From Bradyrhizobium sp. WBAH42 (lineage in GTDB: Bacteria > Pseudomonadota > Alphaproteobacteria > Rhizobiales > Xanthobacteraceae): 64,000 nt of DNA. A model generated the notes under the pieces. It was given only the letters and a program-made list of their open reading frames with translations. It did no database searches and was not told the DNA's origin. Made by a program: the position numbers and the translations under genes. The DNA is taken from positions 434,001 to 498,000 of the forward strand of contig NZ_CP036533.1 in the NCBI RefSeq assembly GCF_024585265.1, read 5' to 3'. Positions 45,387 to 56,912 of the stretch are shown here, piece after piece. Numbering within the stretch: position 1 is the first letter of the stretch; each line of letters starts with the position of its first letter.

Positions 45387-45400
45387 TGCATATAGATGCA
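45387..45400. promoter_or_regulatory. Inverted repeat TGCAT-ATAG-ATGCA
   Basis: Perfect 5-nt arms ten bases from the 12-nt palindrome, about 50 nt before the marR start. It may be a second regulatory site or part of the promoter. Confidence 0.35.
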
Positions 45401-45450
45401 GCATTGTTTGCAAGACATTCACTCATTTGGGTCAAGACGAAGTCTTAGCC

Positions 45451-45894
45451 GTGGCAAAACCGTCGAAAGAAAACTCCCCGATCACCGAACATCTCGCCTA
45501 CCTGCTCGCGCAAGCCAACCGGGAGATCAACCGGCAGCTCGAATTGCGGTTGAGCAAGGAAGGCGTGCCGGTCGAGCAGTGGCGCATCCTGAAAGTGCTG
45601 TCGGATGGCGAGGGCCATTCGATGGGCGAGCTTGCGGACGCCGTGCTGCTCAACCATCCGACGCTGACCAAGATGATCGACCGCATGGTCTCCGACACGC
45701 TGGTCTATCGCGTGCAGGACCCGAACGACCGCCGCAAGGTGCTGATGTTCATCTCCGACCGCGGCAAGGTGCTGTGCAAGAAGCTCAACTCGCTCGCGGT
45801 CGACCAGGAGGAGCACATCCTGGAGAGCTACGGCGACAAATCGACGAGCGAATTGAAGCGGCTGCTGGAGAGCTTGATCGATAGCTCGAATTGA
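45451..45894 (+). CDS. MarR family transcriptional regulator
   Basis: A 147-residue winged-helix regulator. The core reads VEQWRILKVLSDGEGHSMGE, then LNHPTLTKMIDRMVSDTLVY, with the wing QDPNDRRKVLMFISDRG. Flanking helices make the dimer interface. The GTG at 45451 is preferred; a TTG at 45427 would add eight residues. It is divergent from the AmiC-like gene and amidase/ABC cluster, so it probably represses or activates them in response to an amide or acid. Many MarR proteins repress their own divergent promoter. Confidence 0.9.
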   Translation: MAKPSKENSPITEHLAYLLAQANREINRQLELRLSKEGVPVEQWRILKVLSDGEGHSMGELADAVLLNHPTLTKMIDRMVSDTLVYRVQDPNDRRKVLMFISDRGKVLCKKLNSLAVDQEEHILESYGDKSTSELKRLLESLIDSSN

Positions 45895-45913
45895 GCGCGA
45901 GCTACACCCTCAA

Positions 45914-46018
45914 CTGTCATCGCCCGCGGAGGCGGGCGATCCAGTATTCCAGAGACGATTGTGATTGAGCCGAAAGGCTGGGGCGTACTTGATGCCCCGC
46001 CTTCGCGGGGCATGACAG
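45914..46018. repeat. Palindromic repeat, CTGTCAT..CCAGTATTCCAGAG family (copy 2)
   Basis: Shares CCAGTATTCCAGAG and the ends CTGTCAT and CATGACAG with the copy at 37458. The local hairpin CGCCCGCGGAGGCGGGCG lies in the left half and a GCCCCGCCTTCGCGGGGC hairpin in the right half. It sits between the convergent marR and secA genes. Confidence 0.8.
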
Positions 46019-46031
46019 CATCACCTAATCA

Positions 46032-48872
<2,841 letters not shown>

Positions 48873-49223
48873 GCCTAGTTCCTGTGTTCGCGATTTAACC
48901 GCGTTGGGCCCAAGAAGTTGTTCCCCGCCTGCCTATCAACTCACCGTGACGCTTCGCGGCGTCAGAGCCCGGACTGCGGGGTCATCCGCCATATGGGTGG
49001 GAGTTGGGCAAGTCTGGGTTCAACGGCCAAAAACGCAGCAAAATAAACGCCATCGCCATGGTCGCGACCGGGCAGAGATATGGCCCGGTCAGGGCCTTGT
49101 CAACGGCGGGCGCATTGCGGCTAATTCATCATTTTGACAGACTTTTCGCGTTGCCAAGCCCCCCTGATTGGGCGAGTGTCCGCCCCGCTCGAGCAGCCCC
49201 CTGCTTCAACATAAGGATTTTCC
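48873..49223. other. 351-nt divergent gap between secA and the parvulin gene
   Basis: No repeat or convincing small gene is visible. A TTGACA hexamer at 49134-49139 could be a -35 element for the parvulin gene, but no matching -10 is clear. Confidence 0.5.
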
Positions 49224-50132
49224 ATGACCGCCTCGTTCCCGGTAATCACCGGCCAGCGCTTCCGCAACGCGTCCGCCCTGGCTGGCAGCCTCGCCCTGGC
49301 GCTGTCCCTGGCGTTTGCGGGCCCGCTCCGGGCCGCCGATGATCCGGTGCTGGCGAAGGTCAACGGCGCGGAAATCAAGAAGAGCGACGTCACCATGGCC
49401 GAGGAGGAGCTCGGGCCGAGCCTCGCCCAGATGGACCCGGCGACCAAGGATGAGAACGTCCTCTCGTTCCTGATCGACATGAAGATCGTCAGCAAGGCTG
49501 CCGAAGACAAGAAAATCGCCGACAGCGAGGAGTTCAAGAAGCGGCTCGCCTTCGCCCGCAACCGGCTTCTGATGGACAGCCTGCTCGCCAACGAGGGCAA
49601 GGCCGCCACCACGCCGGACGCCATGAAGAAGGTCTATGAGGAGGCTTCCAAGCAGATCACCGGCGAGCAGGAGGTGCGCGCCCGCCACATCCTGGTCGAG
49701 ACCGAGGACGAGGCCAAGGCGGTGAAGGCCGAGCTCGAGAAGGGCGCCGATTTCGCCGAGCTCGCCAAGAAGAAGTCCAAGGATCCGGGCTCCGCCGACG
49801 GCGGCGACCTCGGCTTCTTCACCAAGGAGCAGATGGTGCCGGAATTCTCGGCCGTGGCCTTCTCGCTGGAACCCGGCAAGATCTCCGACCCCGTGAAGTC
49901 GCAGTTCGGCTGGCACATCATCAAGGTCGAGGAAAAGCGCAGCCGCAAGGCGCCCGATTTCGAGCAGGTCAAGGCCCAGATCGAGCAGTACGTGACCCGC
50001 AAGGCCCAGGCCGAGTATGTCGCCAAGCTGCGCACCGAAGCCAAGGTCGAACGGCTGGACCAGCCGGCGGCGGATGCCTCCAAGGACGCCAAGCCGTCAG
50101 ACAGCAAGATGGCGCCGCCGGCGAAGAAGTAA
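49224..50132 (+). CDS. Periplasmic peptidyl-prolyl cis-trans isomerase (parvulin/PpiC type)
   Basis: A 302-residue exported foldase. The leader is long, with a hydrophobic core [21 protein letters not shown] SurA-like helical N-domain follows (about 35-150), and the parvulin domain at about 150-250 runs [20 protein letters not shown] to [15 protein letters not shown]. The family assists folding of exported or outer-membrane proteins at the periplasmic face. The C-terminal tail is charged. It is divergent from secA and 100 nt upstream of argJ, an arrangement frequent in this order. Confidence 0.92.
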   Translation: MTASFPVITGQRFRNASALAGSLALALSLAFAGPLRAADDPVLAKVNGAEIKKSDVTMAEEELGPSLAQMDPATKDENVLSFLIDMKIVSKAAEDKKIADSEEFKKRLAFARNRLLMDSLLANEGKAATTPDAMKKVYEEASKQITGEQEVRARHILVETEDEAKAVKAELEKGADFAELAKKKSKDPGSADGGDLGFFTKEQMVPEFSAVAFSLEPGKISDPVKSQFGWHIIKVEEKRSRKAPDFEQVKAQIEQYVTRKAQAEYVAKLRTEAKVERLDQPAADASKDAKPSDSKMAPPAKK

Positions 50133-50232
50133 GAATTCGCTGTCACTTCGCGGACGCCAAGAGTATCTAACGTCGCAATGGCCGGGGCTCCCCCGGCCAT
50201 CTGCATGTCCAGACCCTACCAAGGCGCCCGCG

Positions 50233-51474
50233 ATGTCCTCCTCCGTCTCTCCCCTCGCCCCCAAAACCGTCCCTGATATGCCCGTGATCGCGGGCGTCCG
50301 TCTTGCGACGGCCGAAGCCGGCATCCGCTACAAGAACCGCACCGACGTGCTGCTGGCGGTGATGGACAAGGGCACTGCGGTCGCCGGCGTCTTCACCAAG
50401 TCGAAGTGCCCCTCGGCCCCGGTGGAATGGTGCCGCGCCAAGCTGAAGGGCGGCAAGGCGCGCGCGCTCGTCGTCAATTCCGGCAATGCCAACGCCTTCA
50501 CCGGCAAGACCGGCCGCGCCTCGACCGCGCTGACCGCGAAGATCGCGGCGAAGGCGGTCGGCTGCAGCGAGAGCGAGATCTTCCTGGCCTCGACCGGGGT
50601 GATCGGCGAGCCGCTGGACGCCACCAAGTTCGACGGCGTGCTCGGCCGTCTCGCCGAAACCGCCGAGCCCGGCGATTATCTCGCCGCGGCCAGGGCGATC
50701 ATGACCACCGACACCTTCCCGAAGGTCGCGACCGCGACCGTCAAGCTCGGCAAGGCCAAGGTCACCATCAACGGCATGGCCAAGGGCGCCGGCATGATCG
50801 CACCCGACATGGCGACGATGCTGTCCTTCATCTTCACCGACGCGCCGATCGCGCCCGCCGCACTGCAGGCCCTGCTCAAGGCCGGCGTCGAGGACACGTT
50901 CAATGCGGTGACGATCGACGGCGACACCTCGACCTCCGACACGCTGCTGGCGTTTGCGACCGGCGCTGCCGCCGCGCATGGCGCACCGAAGATCAGCCGC
51001 GCCAGCGATCCGCGCCTGAAGACCTTCGTCAAGGCCTTCAACCAGGTGCTCGCCAATCTCGCCGAGCAGGTCGCCCGCGACGGCGAAGGCGCGCGCAAGC
51101 TGGTCAAGATCACCGTCGAGGGCGCCAAGACCAAGGTCTCCGCCCGCAAGATCGCGATGTCGATCGCCAACTCGCCGCTGGTGAAGACCGCGATCGCCGG
51201 CGAGGACGCCAATTGGGGCCGCGTGGTGATGGCCGTGGGCAAGGCCGGAGAACCCGCCGATCGCGACAAGCTCTCGATCTCCTTCAACGGCATCCGCGTC
51301 GCCAAGAGCGGCGCGCGCGATCCGTCCTATGACGAGGCCCAGGTGTCGGAAGCGATGAAGGCGCCGGAGATCGCGATTCTGGTCTCGCTCGGCCTCGGCA
51401 AGGGCCGCGACCGCGTCATGACCTGCGATCTCACCAAGGAATATGTGGCGATCAACGGGGATTACAGGTCGTAG
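50233..51474 (+). CDS. argJ: Bifunctional glutamate N-acetyltransferase / ornithine acetyltransferase
   Basis: A 413-residue ArgJ. It transfers the acetyl group from N-acetylornithine to glutamate, recycling it in arginine synthesis. The bifunctional form also uses acetyl-CoA. The self-cleavage motif [14 protein letters not shown] places the nucleophile at Thr195, where the precursor splits into alpha and beta chains. The ATG at 50233 ([11 protein letters not shown]) is chosen over an upstream in-frame extension that overlaps the parvulin gene. Length and motifs are normal. Confidence 0.96.
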   Translation: MSSSVSPLAPKTVPDMPVIAGVRLATAEAGIRYKNRTDVLLAVMDKGTAVAGVFTKSKCPSAPVEWCRAKLKGGKARALVVNSGNANAFTGKTGRASTALTAKIAAKAVGCSESEIFLASTGVIGEPLDATKFDGVLGRLAETAEPGDYLAAARAIMTTDTFPKVATATVKLGKAKVTINGMAKGAGMIAPDMATMLSFIFTDAPIAPAALQALLKAGVEDTFNAVTIDGDTSTSDTLLAFATGAAAAHGAPKISRASDPRLKTFVKAFNQVLANLAEQVARDGEGARKLVKITVEGAKTKVSARKIAMSIANSPLVKTAIAGEDANWGRVVMAVGKAGEPADRDKLSISFNGIRVAKSGARDPSYDEAQVSEAMKAPEIAILVSLGLGKGRDRVMTCDLTKEYVAINGDYRS

Positions 51475-51532
51475 GGCCTCACGGTGTCATTCCGGGGCTC
51501 GCGAAGCGAGAACCCGGAATGCGTCCAAGCAA

Positions 51533-52858
51533 TCACCCCGAGATCCTTGCGTCGGCAACCGCCTTCTTGAACAGCGCGTTCATGGCGTCCGAGATGCCCT
51601 GCGTCGGGCTGACCTCAAAATACAGGCCCGGCGAAGCGCAGCTCTCCATGTTCTGTGCGATCTGGCTGTTCGGCGACGGGCCATAGGGGCCGGCATTGAA
51701 CGGGTCGATCCATTTCATGTACCAGGAGTTGGTCGGCAGCGCGAGATAGGTCGTGTACAACACAGCGATCTTGATGCCGCGATCCTTCATCGTCTTGCAA
51801 AGCGCAGGGTTGAGCGGTGACTGGCAGCGCGTGCTGCCCGAGAGCGGTTTCAGGCACCCGGTGTTACTCTCGTCGGCGACGCCATCAGACACGAAGAACA
51901 GGTATTTGAGCGGACTGGACGAGGTGCCGCTTCCGGGGGAGCTGATCTGGCCGTTGATCGCAGGAAAGACCGCGGTGAATGGGGTATCCTGATCGTTATT
52001 CTCGTTCTGGCCGTTCACCGACATCAAGTCGATGTTGCCGGCCGCCGTTTTGGCGCTGGAGAGAGAGGACGACAACGAATACAGACTGCGCAGACCGAGC
52101 GAGCTTGCAGAGCCGCCGAAATCATAGATCGCCATTCTGAACTGGTTTGAATAGGTCTGAGTGGCGTTTGCCGTATCCATCAAGGACTGCGTGGCGCTCC
52201 GAAGTACGTCGATCCGGGTGGTCACGCCAAGCTTCTTGGCTAGGTCGTAATAATTGTTCTTGTCGTTGAGGTCGTGGCAGGCGAAAGCGCACTTATCGGA
52301 CGTGTTGTTGACCATCTTCTGCACGTCGCTCGGCGTCGCGCCGACACCCATCGACGGAGAATTGTCCAGCAGCAGATAGAAATCGATATAGAGCGGCATG
52401 CTGGCCGTCGCCTTCGACGTGCCACTCAAGGTCATCGCGGACTTGCCGATCACGCCGAGAAACATGGTGTTCATAGTTGCGGTGAACGAAACCGTCGCAG
52501 TGACGGTCGAGCCGGACTTGACCACGGTCGGCGTGAGGCCCGTCAGCGTGTAGCCGGTCAGATTGGCGCGATTGGCATCGAAGATGTTCTGGGCGTCCGT
52601 AACGCCGACCGAAATGGAGCCGTCCGCAGTCATGTTGCCGGCGGCCTTGAAGCCGGGCGAGGCCTTGGCGATCGAGCCGACACTGGCCGCATCGGCGGCA
52701 GCCTGAAGCTTGGACCGGGTCAGCGTCGCGCGCGAATAATCGATGGCGCAGCCGATCGCACTGATCACGGGAACGCAGGCGAGAGCGAAAATCACCGCGA
52801 TATTGCCGCGCCGGTCGTGGACGAACCGGCGGAAGAGAACGGAAAGCGCAGTGCGCAT
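51533..52858 (-). CDS. TadE/TadG-like protein with von Willebrand A domain
   Basis: A 441-residue pseudopilin-related protein. The N-terminus is DRRGNIAVIFALACVPVISA, the TadE/TadG single membrane helix, followed by AIDYSRATLTRSKLQAAADA. A vWA domain starts near residue 155 with the MIDAS motif LLLDNSPSM (Asp165, Ser167, Ser169). Members are periplasmic proteins linked to Flp/Tad pili. No other tad genes lie nearby, so the partner is unknown. The start at 52858 (MRTALSVLFRR) is before the positively charged cap of the helix. Confidence 0.87.
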   Translation of the reverse strand: MRTALSVLFRRFVHDRRGNIAVIFALACVPVISAIGCAIDYSRATLTRSKLQAAADAASVGSIAKASPGFKAAGNMTADGSISVGVTDAQNIFDANRANLTGYTLTGLTPTVVKSGSTVTATVSFTATMNTMFLGVIGKSAMTLSGTSKATASMPLYIDFYLLLDNSPSMGVGATPSDVQKMVNNTSDKCAFACHDLNDKNNYYDLAKKLGVTTRIDVLRSATQSLMDTANATQTYSNQFRMAIYDFGGSASSLGLRSLYSLSSSLSSAKTAAGNIDLMSVNGQNENNDQDTPFTAVFPAINGQISSPGSGTSSSPLKYLFFVSDGVADESNTGCLKPLSGSTRCQSPLNPALCKTMKDRGIKIAVLYTTYLALPTNSWYMKWIDPFNAGPYGPSPNSQIAQNMESCASPGLYFEVSPTQGISDAMNALFKKAVADARISG

Positions 52859-52996
52859 GGGTCGGACCTGGTGTGGTTTAAGCGTTCCCACACTAGGAAC
52901 CGTGGATTAAATATGACTTATGGAGACCTTCGAAACATGGACCGCAACGAGGTTAACAAACCGTTGCGGACGATCATCAGCGAGCGACGACCACGC

Positions 52997-53407
52997 ATGG
53001 CCGATCTCAAACTGACACTGGTGGTGGCCTGCGCGCTCGTCGACGCCGACAAACGCGTCCTGATCGCGCAGCGCCCCGAAGGCAAGGCGCTGGCGGGCCT
53101 TTGGGAATTCCCCGGCGGCAAGTGCGAACCGGGCGAGCGGCCGGAGCAGAGCCTGATCCGCGAGCTGCATGAGGAGCTCGGCATCGAAGTCGCCGAGCCG
53201 TGCCTCGCGCCGTTGACCTTCGCCAGCTACGCTTATGAGACCTTCCATCTCCTGATGCCGCTCTACATCTGCCGGCGTTGGGAGGGAATGGTCACCGCAC
53301 GCGAAGGCCAGAACCTTGCCTGGGTCCGCGCCAACAAGCTGCGCGACTACCCGATGCCGCCGGCGGATATTCCGCTGATCCCGCATCTGATCGATTTGCT
53401 GATGTGA
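52997..53407 (+). CDS. mutT: Nudix hydrolase, 8-oxo-dGTP diphosphatase (MutT)
   Basis: A 136-residue Nudix hydrolase. The Nudix box GGKCEPGERPEQSLIRELHE continues into ELGI, with all Glu ligands in place. The MutT features LWEFPGGK and the N-terminal KLTLVVACALVDADKRVLIA match. It cleans 8-oxo-dGTP from the nucleotide pool to prevent mutation. The ATG at 52997 starts MADLKLTL; longer frames are possible but run through the divergent promoter. It is divergent from the TadG-like gene and ends beside a palindromic repeat. Confidence 0.88.
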   Translation: MADLKLTLVVACALVDADKRVLIAQRPEGKALAGLWEFPGGKCEPGERPEQSLIRELHEELGIEVAEPCLAPLTFASYAYETFHLLMPLYICRRWEGMVTAREGQNLAWVRANKLRDYPMPPADIPLIPHLIDLLM

Positions 53408-53413
53408 TTGCAC

Positions 53414-53521
53414 TGTACCCCGGACGCAGCGCGAAGCGCTGCAGAGCCGGGGGCCCCAGGCCGCAGACCGGGTCCTGGCTCTGCGCAGCAGCGTTAGAAC
53501 GCTGCAGCGCGTCCGGGACAT
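53414..53521. repeat. Palindromic repeat, CCGGACGC..GCGTCCGGGAC family (copy 3)
   Basis: Left ACCCCGGACGCAGCGC and right GCAGCGCGTCCGGGACAT flank GAGCCGGG..CTGGCTC inner arms and an AGCGTTAGAACGCT hairpin. It lies between the convergent mutT and methyltransferase genes, similar to 33518-33636 and the 9819 core. Confidence 0.78.
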
Positions 53522-53524
53522 ACA

Positions 53525-54373
53525 TCACTCCTTCCCGGCCTTCTTCACCGCCTCCGCCAGGCTCGCTTTCGCCGACCCCGGCTTGAGCGGCTGTTGCTGG
53601 CTCGCATGCGGCGCCCAGCCAGAGAGCCAGATGATGTCGAACGTCGCGCGGATGCGGCCGTCGGCATCGGCAAAGCGCTCGGTGTAAATCTCGGCCATCC
53701 GCAGCAGCGTCGCGCGCCTGCTAGGTGTGCGGCGCCGCTCGATCAGCACATTGGCCGCGCCCATGCGGCGGAGATCCTGCATCAAGGCGAACGCATTGCC
53801 ATAGCGCACCACGACACGATCGACGTCAGTCACCGGCAAGGCAAAGCCCGCGCGCTGCAGCAGCGCGCCGATATCGCGGAGGTCCGCAAACGGTGCGACA
53901 CGCGGCGACACGCCGCCCTCGCATTCGGCTTCCGCCGCCGCAAAGGCCTGCCGCAGCTCGGTGAGGCTGTCGCCGCCGATCATCGCGGCAAGCAGCAGGC
54001 CGTCCGGCTTCAGCGCCCGCCGGATCTGCGCCAGCACGCCCGGCAGGTCGTTGACGAATTGCAGCGCCAGCGCCGAGACGAGGAGGTCCAGGCTTTCCGG
54101 CGCGAAGGGAAGCTTCTCCGCGCCGGCCGCGTCGAGCGCGATGTGCTCGATGGAAGGAAGCCGCGTGCGCAACGCCACCAGGCCCGCGCCGGGCGTCCAG
54201 AGGTCGGCGGGAGCGTGAAACTCCCGCATCACCGCCGCCAACCGGTCTGACATGTCCTCGGCAACGCGATCGAGCAGGAAGCTCACGAGACCCTGCGCCT
54301 GCGCACGCCGCTGCCGCGCGTGCAGCAAGGCGCGATCGAACAAAGCAGGCGGGGTTTGAGGGGGTTGGGCCAT
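53525..54373 (-). CDS. Class I SAM methyltransferase-like protein (NDUFAF5/BioC-like)
   Basis: A 282-residue protein. FDRALLHARQRRAQAQGLVS at the N-terminus and LVSALALQFVNDLPGVLAQI with RRALKPDGLLLAAMIGGDSL match the methyltransferase 11 fold of the BioC/NDUFAF5 group. In mitochondria NDUFAF5 hydroxylates an arginine of complex I. The usual glycine-rich motif I (Asp-x-Gly-Cys-Gly) is degenerate here, reading LWTPGAGL, so SAM use is uncertain. The start at 54373 (MAQPPQTPPALF) avoids a weakly supported extension. It is divergent from comF with a 64-nt gap. Confidence 0.8.
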   Translation of the reverse strand: MAQPPQTPPALFDRALLHARQRRAQAQGLVSFLLDRVAEDMSDRLAAVMREFHAPADLWTPGAGLVALRTRLPSIEHIALDAAGAEKLPFAPESLDLLVSALALQFVNDLPGVLAQIRRALKPDGLLLAAMIGGDSLTELRQAFAAAEAECEGGVSPRVAPFADLRDIGALLQRAGFALPVTDVDRVVVRYGNAFALMQDLRRMGAANVLIERRRTPSRRATLLRMAEIYTERFADADGRIRATFDIIWLSGWAPHASQQQPLKPGSAKASLAEAVKKAGKE

Positions 54374-54437
54374 GCCGCTGGTTACGCCGATCTCCACGGT
54401 TCTGGCAATCCGCTGCGTACAACGCTAGCCTCCCCAC

Positions 54438-55247
54438 ATGGAAGCTAACACCGTCCCTTCCCGTTCCATCGTCGCACCGCTTCGAGCCGCGTGGACGGCC
54501 GGCCGCCACGTGCTGGCGCGGGCGGCGCGGCTGGCGCTCGACATCGCGCTGCCAACACAGTGCGTATCCTGCCACGAGCCGGTCGAGGGCGAAGGCGTTT
54601 GCGCTTCGTGCTGGGCGCGGCTGTCGTTCATCGAACGGCCCTATTGCCCGCGGCTCGGCATCCCCTTCGTCTATGACCCCGGCCCCGACATGCTGTCGAT
54701 GGAGGCGATCGCGAGCCCGCCGGCCTACCAGCGGGCGCGCGCGGCGGTGCGCTATGACGACGTCGCGCGCTCGCTTGTCCATGCGCTGAAATACCAGGAC
54801 CGCACCGATCTGGCGCCTGCCATGGGCCGCTGGATGGCGCGCGCGGGCCGCGAGTTGCTGACCGGCGCCGACATGCTGGTGCCCGTGCCCCTGCATTGGC
54901 GGCGGGCCTGGCGGCGCCGCTACAATCAGTCCGGAGCCCTCGCCCGTGTGATCGAGCGGCAGAGCGGGGTCAAGGTAGCAGGCGACGTGCTGCGGCGGGT
55001 GCGTGTCACCGAGCAGCAGATCGGCCTGTCGCGGGCCCAGCGCGCCACCAATGTGCAGGGCGCATTCCAGGTATCTCCCGACCGGCAGGCCGAGGTCCAG
55101 GGCCGCCGCGTTGTCCTGATCGACGATGTCCTGACGTCAGGGGCGACGCTCGATGCCTGCGCGCGAGCCCTGCTCCGCGCCAAGGCGGCCCAGGTCGACG
55201 TGCTGGTCTTTGCCCGGGTTGTCGAGAGCGGCCCCCGTCCCATATAA
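54438..55247 (+). CDS. ComF family protein (phosphoribosyltransferase-like)
   Basis: A 269-residue ComF protein. A Cys-rich zinc ribbon (TQCVSCHEPVEGEGVCASCW) is followed by a phosphoribosyltransferase core. Its PRPP loop is VVLIDDVLTSGATLDAC, where Asp-Asp and Thr-Ser-Gly-Ala-Thr bind the ligand. ComF proteins are needed for DNA uptake in some bacteria, but most homologues have no proven role. The N-terminal 35 residues are unusually basic. It is followed 35 nt later by grxC on the same strand. Confidence 0.88.
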   Translation: MEANTVPSRSIVAPLRAAWTAGRHVLARAARLALDIALPTQCVSCHEPVEGEGVCASCWARLSFIERPYCPRLGIPFVYDPGPDMLSMEAIASPPAYQRARAAVRYDDVARSLVHALKYQDRTDLAPAMGRWMARAGRELLTGADMLVPVPLHWRRAWRRRYNQSGALARVIERQSGVKVAGDVLRRVRVTEQQIGLSRAQRATNVQGAFQVSPDRQAEVQGRRVVLIDDVLTSGATLDACARALLRAKAAQVDVLVFARVVESGPRPI

Positions 55248-55282
55248 TTCAACGAATTCATGACATGAGAGCGCCAGACGAA

Positions 55283-55558
55283 ATGACTGCTGCTGTCGAG
55301 ATCTACACCCGGCCGGGCTGCGGCTATTGTTCCGCCGCCAAGTCGCTGCTGACCCGCAAGAAGGCGACCTTCACCGAATTCGACGTCGCCAAGAACCCGT
55401 CCTGGCGCCAGGAAATGTACGGCCGCGCCGGCCAAGGTTCGACATTCCCGCAGATCTGGATCGGCGGCACCCATGTCGGCGGCTGCGACGACCTCTATGC
55501 GCTCGATCGCGAAGGCAAGCTCGATGGCATGCTCGAAAGCGTGAAGGCTACGTCATGA
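55283..55558 (+). CDS. grxC: Glutaredoxin 3 (dithiol)
   Basis: A 91-residue dithiol glutaredoxin. The active site RPGCGYCSAAK has Cys13 and Cys16, and the glutathione site segments STFPQIWIGGTHVGGCDDLY are conserved. It reduces protein disulfides and glutathione mixed disulfides in the cytoplasm. The ATG at 55283 begins MTAAVEIYTRPG; an ATG at 55265 would add six residues. Its stop overlaps the nitrilase-family start by 4 nt, so the two are coupled. Confidence 0.93.
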   Translation: MTAAVEIYTRPGCGYCSAAKSLLTRKKATFTEFDVAKNPSWRQEMYGRAGQGSTFPQIWIGGTHVGGCDDLYALDREGKLDGMLESVKATS

Positions 55559-56433
55559 GCGAGAACCGCACGTTCACGGCCGCCATGGTGCAGATGCGCA
55601 CCGGCCTGATGCCCGGGCCGAGCCTCGAACAGGCCACGAAGCTGATCCGGCAGGCTGCGGCCAATGGCGCCGATTACGTGCAGACGCCCGAAGTCAGCAA
55701 CATGATGCAGCTGAACCGCAAGGCGCTGTTCGAGCATCTCCAGAGCGAAGAGGACGACACCTCGCTAAGGGCCTACCGGGCGCTCGCGGCGGAGCTGAAA
55801 ATTCACCTCCATGTCGGCTCGCTGGCGCTGCGCTTTTCGCCGGAGAAGGCGGTCAACCGCTCCTTCCTGATCGGGCCCGAGGGCAACGTGCTCGCGAGCT
55901 ACGACAAGATCCACATGTTCGACATCGAGCTGCCGGACGGCGAGAGCTATCGCGAATCCGCCAATTACCAGCCGGGCGAGACCGCGGTGATCTCAGATCT
56001 GCCCTGGGGCCGCGTCGGCTTGACGATCTGCTACGACGTGCGCTTCCCTGCGCTGTACCGCGCGCTGGCCGAAAGCGGCGCCTATTTCATCACCGTGCCG
56101 TCGGCCTTCACCCGCAAGACCGGGGAAGCGCATTGGCACGTGCTGCTGCGTGCCCGCGCGATCGAGACCGGCTGCTTCATCTTTGCCGCGGCGCAGGCAG
56201 GCCTGCACGAGAACAAGCGCGAGACCTATGGCCACTCCCTGATCATCGACCCCTGGGGCGAGATCCTCGCCGAGGGCGACGTCGAGCCGGGCATCATCAT
56301 GGCCAAGATCGACCCGGCCAAGGTCGAGACCGCGCGCCGGGCGATTCCCTCGCTCCAGCACGGCCGCCGCTTCGGCGTCTCCGATCCCAAGGCGGGGCCG
56401 GACCATTTGCACCTCGTGCGGGGATCGGCATGA
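55555..56433 (+). CDS. Carbon-nitrogen hydrolase family protein (Nit1/deaminated glutathione amidase-like)
   Basis: A 292-residue nitrilase-superfamily amidase. The Glu-Lys-Cys triad is Glu46 (VQTPEVSNM), Lys118 (YDKIHMFDIE) and Cys159 (TICYDVRFP). The IHMFDIELPDGESYRES region fits the Nit1 branch, which hydrolyses deaminated glutathione, a repair function. It sits between grxC and the DUF1178 gene with 4-nt overlaps on both sides. The glutaredoxin partner agrees with a glutathione-linked role, which is inference. Confidence 0.9.
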   Translation: MSENRTFTAAMVQMRTGLMPGPSLEQATKLIRQAAANGADYVQTPEVSNMMQLNRKALFEHLQSEEDDTSLRAYRALAAELKIHLHVGSLALRFSPEKAVNRSFLIGPEGNVLASYDKIHMFDIELPDGESYRESANYQPGETAVISDLPWGRVGLTICYDVRFPALYRALAESGAYFITVPSAFTRKTGEAHWHVLLRARAIETGCFIFAAAQAGLHENKRETYGHSLIIDPWGEILAEGDVEPGIIMAKIDPAKVETARRAIPSLQHGRRFGVSDPKAGPDHLHLVRGSA

Positions 56434-56912
56434 TCCGCTACGCGCTACGCTGCGACCGCGACCATGACTTCGAGAGCTGGTTCCAGAGCTCGTCGGCCTA
56501 TGATTCGCAGGTGAGGCGGAAGCTCGTGACCTGCCCGATCTGCGGCTCAGCCAAGGTCGGCAAGGCCATCATGGCGCCGCGCATCGTCAGCAAGAAGGGG
56601 CGCGGGCGCGCCACGCCGCCGCCGGAGCCCGTGGCTGCGACCACGCCAGAGGCTGCGCCGTCAGGGCCGACCTCGTTGCTGATGGCGCAGGAGCGCGAGC
56701 TGCGCGCCAAGCTCAAGGAGCTGCGCGATCACATCGTCAAGAACGCCGACAATGTCGGCGAGCGTTTTGCGAACGAAGCCCGGGCCATGCATTACGGCGA
56801 CAAGGAGCACCGCCCGATCTACGGCGAGGCATCGCCCGAAGAAGCGAAGTCGCTGATCGAGGAAGGCATCGAGGTGTCGCCGCTGCCGACCCTGCCGGAA
56901 GACCGGAATTAG
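56430..56912 (+). CDS. DUF1178 family protein
   Basis: A 160-residue protein of unknown function. A short N-terminal domain with RCDRDHDFESWFQSSSAYDS and a CPICGS pair (Cys-x-x-Cys) looks like a metal-ribbon half. The middle is Pro/Ala-rich, and the C-terminal half has conserved NVGERFANEARAMHYGDKEH and RPIYGEASPEEAKSLIEEGI. It is the third gene of the grxC-nitrilase-DUF1178 set with a 4-nt overlap. The gene end overlaps the convergent EamA gene by 4 nt. Confidence 0.88.
   Translation: MIRYALRCDRDHDFESWFQSSSAYDSQVRRKLVTCPICGSAKVGKAIMAPRIVSKKGRGRATPPPEPVAATTPEAAPSGPTSLLMAQERELRAKLKELRDHIVKNADNVGERFANEARAMHYGDKEHRPIYGEASPEEAKSLIEEGIEVSPLPTLPEDRN

Noticed and set aside
49134..49139. A TTGACA -35 element for the parvulin gene
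   Set aside because: No convincing -10 hexamer lies 16-18 nt downstream, so the match is probably chance. It is mentioned only in the gap entry.
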